NCBI GenBank assembly: GCA_023136395.1
Contig: JAGLRI010000071.1
Coordinates: 1-6,703 of the forward strand
DNA: 6,703 nt
Source of the DNA: Candidatus Bathyarchaeota archaeon
Lineage (GTDB): Archaea > Thermoproteota > Bathyarchaeia > Bathyarchaeales > Bathyarchaeaceae
Reading direction: 5' to 3'
Shown here piece by piece: positions 1-5,558 of this stretch. A program made the position numbers and the translations under genes. Each line of letters opens with the position of its first letter. Position 1 is the stretch's first letter. The notes beneath the pieces are model-generated. The model was not told the DNA's origin, ran no database searches, and saw only the letters and a program-made list of their open reading frames with translations.

Positions 1-1
1 A

Positions 2-214
2 CTCCACGCCTATAAAGAGAATCATGGATGGGTGGAATTTGGGGGTTCAGGAATATTCAGACCGGAAGTTACGTTACCACTGGGGATAAACGTTCCAGTA
101 TTAGCTTGGGGCTTAGGCGTAGACCGCTTATTCATGATGAAAACCGGAATAGATGATATCCGATGTCTCTTCACCCAAGATCTAAATTGGTTAAGACGCA
201 GAGTGATGATTTAG
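2..214 (+). CDS. pheS: Phenylalanyl-tRNA synthetase alpha subunit, C-terminal part (partial)
   Basis: This is the last 70 codons of a gene whose 5' part lies outside the window; the frame is open from base 2 to the TAG at 212-214. The product is the catalytic alpha subunit of phenylalanyl-tRNA synthetase, a cytoplasmic class II enzyme that charges tRNA-Phe as an alpha2-beta2 complex with PheT. Seen in the sequence: the FGGSGIFRPEV segment of the active site, the LPLGINVPVLAWGLGVDRL stretch with class II motif 3 (G-L-G-V-D-R, whose arginine contacts ATP in the family), and the typical end DDIRCLFTQDLNWLR. A GTG at 32 could be mistaken for a start, but conserved PheS sequence continues upstream of it, so it is internal. 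pheT starts one base after the stop, so the two subunits are almost certainly co-transcribed and translationally coupled. No promoter is visible because the 5' end is missing. Confidence 0.95.
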   Translation, partial: LHAYKENHGWVEFGGSGIFRPEVTLPLGINVPVLAWGLGVDRLFMMKTGIDDIRCLFTQDLNWLRRRVMI

Positions 215-215
215 G

Positions 216-1904
216 TTGCCTACGATTGAGATAGACTACCAAGACTTCCAAAATCTACTTGGTATAGACCTACCAAAAGAACCTGAAAAATTGGACGATA
301 TACTCTCTTATGTAAAGGGTGAAGTCAAACTATTGAAAGATAACGAACTCCATATAGAACTCCAAGATACTTTTCGCCCGGACCTTTGGTGCGTTGAAGG
401 ATTAGTTCGAGTATTAAAAGGGTATCTAAACATCAAGAGGGGATTAAAAAAATATCAAGTTAAAAGTACCTCTGGCGTTGAAGTATGGGTTGAACCAGAA
501 CTCAAGAAAATCCGCCCATATATAGCTTGTGCCGTAGTCAAAGGCCTCCAGATCAATAGTACAATCATAAAGGGAATTATGCGCCATCAAGACAAGATGG
601 ACCAGACCTATGGACGGCGGAGAAAGAAAGCATCCATAGGTTTATACGACTTTGACCTCATTACCCCACCCCTCCGCTATGGCGTCGCAGAACCAAAAGA
701 AGTAAGCTTCGTTCCCCTCGAGTTCAATGAGGAGCTAACTCTCGAGGAGATTCTAAATAAACATCCAAAAGGGATCGAATATGGTCACATAGTCCGACCG
801 CATTCAGTCTGGCCAATCTTCATGGACTCCAATGATAAAGTCCTTTCTTTCCCCCCAATTATTAACTCCCACGATCTTGGAAGAATAAATGAAGAAACCA
901 AGAATGTATTGATCGAAGTGACGGGAACCCTATACGAAACTGTGCAAAACACTTTGACTATAATGGCTTTATCCCTTGCTGATCGTGGGGGGGAAATATT
1001 CTCAGGAAAAATCCATTACCCTTATGGAAGAGTGAAGGAAACGCAGACACCCAAGTTGAAAACGGAAACGTTGACGATAGGTATAGAGTACATCAAAAAT
1101 GTTTTGGGTATGGATTTAACCTTTCAAGAGATTAAGAACAGCCTCAAAAGAGCGGGTTTCGGAGTTCTAGACTCAGAATGCAAGGAAATAACAGTGAAGG
1201 TGCCGAGCTACCGAGTAGATGTCCTACACCCCGTTGACGTGATCGAGGACATAGCGATAGCTTACAACTATAATAAGATACCGGCTCAATGGCCTAAGCT
1301 TCCGACAATCGGTGATACAGCTCCTGAAGAAAAGTTTCGTAGTGTCATCCGAGATATCATGATCGGTATGGGCTTCCAAGAGATCCTCTCCTTCACAATG
1401 AGCAATCCAAAAAATCTATTTACCAAAATGAACATGAAAAAGGAAAAAATCGTAGAAATAGCGAATCCAAAGATCATAACCCTTACATGCATGAGGAACT
1501 GGCTGCTTCCTAGCTTAATAGAATTCCTCAGCAGAAACACCTATGTGGAATATCCGCAAAAAATATTTGAGGTGGGATACTGCGTAACCTTTGACGGGAA
1601 GAAAGCAAACAAGACAAGAGATATTGAGAAGCTTGCTTCAGTCACAATCCACTCAAAAGCAAACTTCACAGAGATAAAATCGGTTTTAGACGCAATCACT
1701 CTAAATCTAGGCATTCAATATGAACTGGAGAAGACAAAGCATGAAAGCTTCATCGAAGATAGAGTTGGAGAAATAACCATAAATGACTATAAAGTAGGGA
1801 TCATAGGAGAGATACACCCAAAGGTTCTTGAGAACTGGAAACTAGAGAATCCTGCAGCAGCAATCGAGATAGATTTAGAAAAACTACGTGAAACAACAAA
1901 GTGA
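216..1904 (+). CDS. pheT: Phenylalanyl-tRNA synthetase beta subunit (archaeal type)
   Basis: The product is the beta subunit of phenylalanyl-tRNA synthetase, 562 residues, the normal size for archaeal and eukaryotic PheT and much shorter than bacterial PheT (about 800) because the N-terminal EMAP/OB domain and the C-terminal anticodon domain are absent. Order seen: an N-terminal region (about 1-100), a B3/B4 editing-type domain with the SFPPIINSHDLGRI segment near residues 210-225, a B5 domain (about 285-355, from TLTIGIEYIKNVLGMDL to SYRVDVLHPVDVIEDIAI), then a catalytic-like, inactive class II fold (about 375-560) with MRNWLLPSLIEFLSRN and the final GIIGEIHPKVLENW segment. In the family, beta supports tRNA binding and hydrolyses mischarged Tyr-tRNA-Phe. 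The start is TTG, one base after the pheS stop; a GTGAT sequence at 203-207, inside the end of pheS, resembles part of the archaeal Shine-Dalgarno consensus and is well spaced for it. No frameshift or missing domain is apparent. Confidence 0.96.
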   Translation: MPTIEIDYQDFQNLLGIDLPKEPEKLDDILSYVKGEVKLLKDNELHIELQDTFRPDLWCVEGLVRVLKGYLNIKRGLKKYQVKSTSGVEVWVEPELKKIRPYIACAVVKGLQINSTIIKGIMRHQDKMDQTYGRRRKKASIGLYDFDLITPPLRYGVAEPKEVSFVPLEFNEELTLEEILNKHPKGIEYGHIVRPHSVWPIFMDSNDKVLSFPPIINSHDLGRINEETKNVLIEVTGTLYETVQNTLTIMALSLADRGGEIFSGKIHYPYGRVKETQTPKLKTETLTIGIEYIKNVLGMDLTFQEIKNSLKRAGFGVLDSECKEITVKVPSYRVDVLHPVDVIEDIAIAYNYNKIPAQWPKLPTIGDTAPEEKFRSVIRDIMIGMGFQEILSFTMSNPKNLFTKMNMKKEKIVEIANPKIITLTCMRNWLLPSLIEFLSRNTYVEYPQKIFEVGYCVTFDGKKANKTRDIEKLASVTIHSKANFTEIKSVLDAITLNLGIQYELEKTKHESFIEDRVGEITINDYKVGIIGEIHPKVLENWKLENPAAAIEIDLEKLRETTK

Positions 1905-1990
1905 TATAACAGAAAGTAGTGGAAGAAAACAACTTAGGCACTTGACTGCACGTAAAAGGATACTGAGAGCGGCTTCAATAAAGACGCTTC

Positions 1991-2028
1991 ATTATTATTT
2001 TGTGGATGGTTTCATTTTTTAATTGTTT
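1991..2028 (+). terminator. T-rich probable terminator of the pheST unit
   Basis: About 90 bases after pheT there is a stretch of T clusters, including a six-T run at 2015-2020 followed by AATTGTTT. Archaeal RNA polymerase commonly stops at T-rich tracts without a strong hairpin. No convincing stem precedes it. The position, between pheT and a separate promoter-like site for the polymerase gene, supports the call, but it rests on composition alone. Confidence 0.4.
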
Positions 2029-2115
2029 AAACACTCTTACATGCACGTTATGCAAGGTTTAATTCTTCATTACCTCCGAGGATTAAGTCCTTATTTCCTT
2101 AAGAATACTTTCACT

Positions 2116-2146
2116 CAACGGTGTCTGTCTGTAACTACACTCGTTG
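2116..2146. repeat. Imperfect inverted repeat just upstream of the polymerase TATA-like box
   Basis: CAACGGTGT at 2116-2124 is complementary to ACAC(T)CGTTG at 2137-2146, giving nine pairs with one unpaired T at 2141 and a 12-base centre. The right arm ends directly against the TATA-like box that starts at 2147. The site could be an operator for a dimeric transcription factor, or simply a chance palindrome. It is too far from pheT and has no T-run directly after the arm except the TATA region itself, so a terminator role is less likely. Confidence 0.45.
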
Positions 2147-2157
2147 TTTTTATATTG
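2147..2157 (+). promoter_or_regulatory. TATA-like box for the DNA polymerase gene
   Basis: TTTTTATATTG is centred about 27-28 bases before the ATG at 2179. In archaea the TATA box lies about 26-30 bases upstream of the transcription start, so this spacing predicts a leaderless mRNA beginning at or next to the ATG. The bases before it are not purine-rich, so a BRE is weak. The match supports choosing 2179 as the gene start. Confidence 0.5.
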
Positions 2158-2178
2158 TTAAACTCTAAAAGTGGAAGG

Positions 2179-4386
2179 ATGAAGGCTGTAGGTTGGCTTC
2201 TTGATGTATATGTTAGTTGGAAGAATGCTGTTCTATGGTTCAAATTAGAGAGCGAAGAAGTCATTAGATTAATTGATCACTATACACCAGATTTTTATGT
2301 AGAGCCCAAAGAGAAAGTTCAGCCAGAAGAGCTGTCAAGTATTCTTCTTAATCACCCGAACATTCTTCATGTCACATTAGATAATAAGTACACCTCAGTG
2401 AACATGAAAGTAAAATCTACGGTTTTGCACGTTTACATTGACTATACAAAAAATTTTCGTAGAGTTCTAAGAGACATAGAGAAACTTGGATTAATCAAGG
2501 CTTACTATAACATAGACATACTGCACGTTCAAAGATACTTATTCAAAAGGGGAGTTGCTCCCACAAGCAAAGTGCAGATTGAATATGATGAGGGAAACAG
2601 ACTACAATGTATGTGTATCATCGATGATGAATTAGAGATAAAGCCCCCTCCATTAACTAAGTTGGTGTTTGACGTTGAAATTTACAGCAAGAACTTGACC
2701 CCCGAAGTAGAAAAGGACCCGATCTCAAAAATCCTTGTTTATAACGAAAACCTAGCTCTAGAGAGGGCGTTTGAGGGCGAAGAGAGAAGTGTTCTCTCAA
2801 ATTTCTCAGACTACATTAAGATGGAAGATCCCGATTTTCTGATTTCATTGAAAGTTGAAGCTGTCTTAAGATACATTCTTGAGAGAGCAAAAATTCGGGG
2901 ATTGACCATTCAGTTAGGAAGAGAAGAAGCAAACACCGATAGATTAGAAAGGCTTGCACCGCATTCCCATAAAGGCAGAGTTCACGTTGATTTAAACACT
3001 TTTCTTGGAATCGGGATAGCCGGAATTGTTGAAAGATCAAGATTTACGTTGGCTCCACCAAGATTAAGTGCAAAATGGCCAGCTGGTAGAACTATCGATA
3101 GTAGGCAATGCTATGAAGCTCTTAAAAAAGACATTTTGTTATCCAAGACGCGAAGCTTTTTCAAGCATGTAACGACTGCTAAGGACACTATCTTTCGAGA
3201 TAGGGGAGGGCTTATTTTATCTCCTAAAGCAGGTTTACACGAGAATGTTGCAGAGTTGGATTACGAATCAATGTACCCTCACATTATAATTAGACACAAT
3301 ATTAGTTACGAGACGGTTACACCGTATTTTATAAACAAAACTAGAAGAGGCTTCCTAGGAGAATTGACAGAAAAGATTCTTGATAGAAGGCTTCACTTTA
3401 AACACTTGAGGAGAAAACATCCCAAAGGAAGCCGAGAATGGTTCTGGTGTGAACAACGCCAACTAGCCCTTAAGAGAATTCTGGTATGCATTTACGGGTA
3501 CAGTGGTTGCTTTGCGAATAGATTCAACAATGTTTCGGCTTATGAGAAGATAAACAAGATTGCAAGAGAGACTCTTGTCCAAACAATGAATGTGGCTATG
3601 AGAGAAGGATTCGAGGTGATCTATGCTGATAGTGACAGTATTTTCGTGAAAAAAGAAGATGCTGATCGAGAAGATTATATGAAGCTAGCAAAGAGTATAA
3701 AAGAAGAAATTGGTCTTCCAATCTCCTTGGAACATCATTATAAGTTTTTGTGTCTATTAACCCAGAAAGTTAATCCTGAACTAGAAGCCACACGGAGGTA
3801 CTTTGGAAAGCTTATGAGTGGAGAGCTGTATTATCGAGGCATAGAATTGAGGAGACATGACTGTCCAAGTTTTCTCAAGAATTTCCAGAAGAGGCTCTTA
3901 GAAATCTTGTTTGATGCAGAGTGTGTTGAGAATCTTAAAAAGGACCAATTTAAGAAGGCTCAGGATTATGTTGTTGAAATTTATGAGGAGATTATGAATG
4001 GAAAGATAGATCCAGAAAAACTTGTGATATCCAAGGTTCTTAGAAAACCGGTGGATGAATACCAAAGTATGTTTCCCCACGTCGTCGCCGCTATACAAAT
4101 GATGCAGAAGGGAAAGAAGCTAAAACCTGGCGAAATAATTGATTTTCTATATGTTAATGCAGCCCATAAAAACCCGTTTAGAAGAGTCGTTCCTGCGGCT
4201 ATACTGAATAATAGTCACTGTTATTATGACAAAGAAAAGTACAGCGAGATGGTTCTTGATGTGGCTGAGACAGTTTTGAGTTTATTCGGCTTTAATGGAG
4301 AGCAAAATTGCTTTAGACCTAAGTCTAAAAATTACCTAGAAGAACTACATTGCGAGAGAGAAGATAGAAAATTCGATCTGAACTAA
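2179..4386 (+). CDS. Family B DNA polymerase with incomplete exonuclease motifs (PolB2-like?)
   Basis: The product is a 735-residue template-directed DNA polymerase. Polymerase motifs are present: motif A D361-YESMYPH, motif B K432-RILVCIYGY, motif C Y482-ADSDS with D484 and D486, then thumb-region motifs RRYFGKL and RGIELRRHDCP, and a NPFRRVVPA segment near the end. The N-terminal GWLLDVYV...VLWFK is typical of archaeal PolB. The proofreading domain is atypical: Exo I keeps D165-V-E167, but the Exo II region (DPDFLISLKVEAVLRYI, about 217-233) lacks the expected Asp, with V229 at that place by eye alignment to Pfu polymerase. No ordinary Exo III YxxxD is seen; a D307-SRQCYE segment stands nearby and the domain is shorter than in Pfu. 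The frame is open back to a TTG at 2023, but the ATG at 2179 fits the family N-terminus and the TATA spacing. I infer polymerase activity without strong proofreading, as in archaeal PolB2-type enzymes used in damage tolerance; the subgroup is uncertain. There is no intein. Confidence 0.93.
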   Translation: MKAVGWLLDVYVSWKNAVLWFKLESEEVIRLIDHYTPDFYVEPKEKVQPEELSSILLNHPNILHVTLDNKYTSVNMKVKSTVLHVYIDYTKNFRRVLRDIEKLGLIKAYYNIDILHVQRYLFKRGVAPTSKVQIEYDEGNRLQCMCIIDDELEIKPPPLTKLVFDVEIYSKNLTPEVEKDPISKILVYNENLALERAFEGEERSVLSNFSDYIKMEDPDFLISLKVEAVLRYILERAKIRGLTIQLGREEANTDRLERLAPHSHKGRVHVDLNTFLGIGIAGIVERSRFTLAPPRLSAKWPAGRTIDSRQCYEALKKDILLSKTRSFFKHVTTAKDTIFRDRGGLILSPKAGLHENVAELDYESMYPHIIIRHNISYETVTPYFINKTRRGFLGELTEKILDRRLHFKHLRRKHPKGSREWFWCEQRQLALKRILVCIYGYSGCFANRFNNVSAYEKINKIARETLVQTMNVAMREGFEVIYADSDSIFVKKEDADREDYMKLAKSIKEEIGLPISLEHHYKFLCLLTQKVNPELEATRRYFGKLMSGELYYRGIELRRHDCPSFLKNFQKRLLEILFDAECVENLKKDQFKKAQDYVVEIYEEIMNGKIDPEKLVISKVLRKPVDEYQSMFPHVVAAIQMMQKGKKLKPGEIIDFLYVNAAHKNPFRRVVPAAILNNSHCYYDKEKYSEMVLDVAETVLSLFGFNGEQNCFRPKSKNYLEELHCEREDRKFDLN

Positions 4387-4397
4387 ATTCTTTAACA

Positions 4398-4413
4398 GAC
4401 GTTTAATTACGTC
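4398..4413. repeat. Short perfect inverted repeat between polymerase and cupin genes
   Basis: GACGT at 4398-4402 and ACGTC at 4409-4413 form a perfect five-base inverted repeat around TTAATT. It lies 12 bases after the polymerase stop and directly before the A-rich BRE/TATA-like element of the cupin gene. It could be an operator, or a weak hairpin at the end of the polymerase transcript. A five-base stem can arise by chance. Confidence 0.3.
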
Positions 4414-4416
4414 CAA

Positions 4417-4434
4417 AGAAAAAAAGATTATATG
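4417..4434 (+). promoter_or_regulatory. BRE/TATA-like promoter for the cupin-glycosylase unit
   Basis: A purine-rich run (AGAAAAAAAG, ending at 4426) is followed by ATTATATG, with the TATA core at 4428-4433. This is the strongest archaeal promoter-like element in the window. It predicts a transcription start near 4456-4458, giving either a leaderless message from GTG 4456 or a leader of about 8 bases before ATG 4465. A second T-rich element, TTTATC at 4437-4442, would instead place the start right at ATG 4465. Confidence 0.55.
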
Positions 4435-4464
4435 CCTTTATCTTGATTGAAGTTTGTGATTGAG

Positions 4465-4815
4465 ATGCTTAAGAAGAACTATTTAGATGTTCCAGAAGAG
4501 GAGGTTACTATGGCTGGCTCTTCGGGGGTTAGGATACGATGGTTAATAACAGAGAAAGATGGAGCCACAAGGTATTCTATGCGGCGTTTTGAGATAAAAT
4601 CTGGTGGACAAATAGGTTTGCATAATCATCCTGAAGAACATGAGATTTATGTTTTTTCAGGAAAGGCTAGAATTTTTAATGAAACGGATTTTGAAACTGT
4701 AGCTGGCCCTGGAGATGTTTTATTTGTTCCCGCCTATGAGAAACATGGATATGAAAATGTTGGGGAAGAAACTTTCACTTTCCTATGCGTGGTTCCGATA
4801 ATGAAGAAGCATTAA
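4465..4815 (+). CDS. Small single-domain cupin protein, function unknown
   Basis: The product is 116 residues, one cupin beta-barrel. Both conserved cupin motifs are visible: motif 1 contains HNHPEEHE, with H53, H55 and E57-E60 region residues followed by IYVFSG, and motif 2 is GDVLFVPAYEKHGYEN, with H94. These histidines and the glutamate bind a metal ion in the family, so the protein probably holds a divalent metal. The N-terminal RIRWLI..KDGA..YSMRRFEIKSGG pattern is common in archaeal stand-alone cupins. No signal peptide or membrane segment is seen, so it should be cytoplasmic. Three in-frame starts are possible: TTG 4447, GTG 4456 and ATG 4465. ATG was chosen because MLKKNYLDVPEEEV looks like a usual family start; the promoter spacing also allows GTG. 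The glycosylase gene follows after 22 bases, so they are probably one operon. Single cupins include dioxygenases, isomerases and ligand-binding proteins; the substrate cannot be told from sequence. Confidence 0.88.
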   Translation: MLKKNYLDVPEEEVTMAGSSGVRIRWLITEKDGATRYSMRRFEIKSGGQIGLHNHPEEHEIYVFSGKARIFNETDFETVAGPGDVLFVPAYEKHGYENVGEETFTFLCVVPIMKKH

Positions 4816-4827
4816 CCTGAAAAAGAA

Positions 4828-4832
4828 GAGGT
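4828..4832 (+). promoter_or_regulatory. Shine-Dalgarno site of the uracil-DNA glycosylase gene
   Basis: GAGGT lies five bases before the ATG at 4838 and matches the centre of the archaeal consensus GGAGGTGATC. It fixes that start. An SD site here, inside the cupin-glycosylase gap, contrasts with the leaderless-type starts of the presumed first genes and supports an operon. Confidence 0.7.
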
Positions 4833-4837
4833 TCGTA

Positions 4838-5524
4838 ATGAAAACCAATAAAAAAGTTGCCTTTGAAACGTTAAGAAAGAGGGTTATATCTTGTCAAAAA
4901 TGTCCAAGACTTATAGACTATATTTCAAAGATTTCCATGAATAAAGTTCGTAGGTACAAAGATTGGTGCTATTGGGGGCAGCCTCTTCCGGGCTTTGGTG
5001 ATCCTGAAGCAAGATTATTTATAATCGGTCTAGCTCCAGCAGCTCATGGGGGAAACAGAACGGGTAGAATGTTTACAGGAGATAGTTCAGGAGACTGGCT
5101 TATAAAAGCCCTTTGCGAGACGGGATTCTCCAATCAACCAAAGAGTGTTAGGAGAGATGACGGATTAAAGTTGATAGATGCTTATATTACGGCAGCAGCA
5201 CGTTGTGCTCCACCCAAAAACAAGCTTCTAGGGGAGGAAATAAGAAACTGTTCCGAATTTTTACTAGAAGAAGTACGCATTCTAGATAAAATCGAAATAA
5301 CATTGGTTCTTGGAAGAATAGCCTTTGACGCGTTTATTAGACATGTTTTACCAAAAAATAGTAAGGTTAAACCGCGTTTTCAACATGGAGGTTTCTATAA
5401 AATAGATAATGCCTCGGCTCTTGTAACATCTTATCATCCGAGCAGACAAAATACGCAAACCGGTAGACTTACTTGGGAGATGTGGATAAACGTTTTTGAG
5501 AGTATAAAGCAAATGTTGGAATAA
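4838..5524 (+). CDS. Family 5 (UDGb-type) uracil-DNA glycosylase with iron-sulfur cluster
   Basis: The product is a 228-residue base-excision repair enzyme that cleaves the N-glycosidic bond of uracil in DNA; characterised UDGb enzymes also act on hypoxanthine and other deaminated or oxidised bases. Evidence: motif 1 G64-LAPAAHGGNRTGRMFTGD, with alanine where families 1 and 4 carry the polar water-activating residue, which is the hallmark of family 5; motif 2 H200-PSRQNTQTGRLT; and four cysteines, C19, C22, C123 and C138, spaced as 4Fe-4S ligands (CQKC near the N-terminus, then ARCAPP and RNC). D82 of the FTGD segment is a candidate catalytic acid by family analogy. The GFGDPEARLFIIGLAP and AYITAAARCAPP segments are also typical. 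The length is usual for the family and no truncation is seen. It follows the cupin gene by 22 bases and a family B polymerase lies just upstream, a repair-flavoured context. Expression probably comes from the promoter before the cupin. Confidence 0.95.
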   Translation: MKTNKKVAFETLRKRVISCQKCPRLIDYISKISMNKVRRYKDWCYWGQPLPGFGDPEARLFIIGLAPAAHGGNRTGRMFTGDSSGDWLIKALCETGFSNQPKSVRRDDGLKLIDAYITAAARCAPPKNKLLGEEIRNCSEFLLEEVRILDKIEITLVLGRIAFDAFIRHVLPKNSKVKPRFQHGGFYKIDNASALVTSYHPSRQNTQTGRLTWEMWINVFESIKQMLE

Positions 5525-5526
5525 AA

Positions 5527-5539
5527 GGCTTTAAGCTTT
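5527..5539 (+). promoter_or_regulatory. Possible TATA-like box for the PfkB kinase gene
   Basis: GGCTTTAAGCTTT follows the glycosylase stop by a few bases. Its TTTAAG core (5530-5535) is centred about 26 bases before the TTG at 5559, again the leaderless spacing. The core is partly palindromic (GCTT-T-AAGC). A GGGGT at 5549-5553, five bases before the TTG, could instead act as a Shine-Dalgarno site within a longer operon, so the case for a separate promoter is only moderate. Confidence 0.4.
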
Positions 5540-5558
5540 CCTTAGGCTGGGGTAGTTA

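Noticed and set aside
1286..1540. 84-codon minus-strand ORF inside pheT.
   Set aside because: It lies wholly opposite conserved pheT coding sequence and its product shows no recognisable family; it is a shadow frame.
1901..1966. Possible C/D box RNA after pheT: GTGATAT near 1901 and CTGA near 1963.
   Set aside because: The C box match is only partial and there is no convincing D'/C' pair or terminal stem.
2107..2112. ACTTTC matching the Sulfolobales ANTTTC damage-response hexamer upstream of the polymerase.
   Set aside because: A single copy of so short and degenerate a motif is expected by chance in a region this size, and the motif is known only from a different archaeal group.
2023..2178. 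In-frame upstream extension of the polymerase from a TTG at 2023 (52 extra residues).
   Set aside because: The extension has no resemblance to PolB N-termini, contains the TATA-like box and an inverted repeat, and the ATG at 2179 begins the typical MKxxGWLLDVY start.
2816..3040. 74-codon minus-strand ORF inside the polymerase gene.
   Set aside because: It is antisense to conserved polymerase sequence with no promoter or recognisable domain.
3898..4098. 66-codon minus-strand ORF inside the polymerase gene.
   Set aside because: Antisense to the thumb-region coding sequence; low-complexity hydrophobic content typical of a shadow frame.
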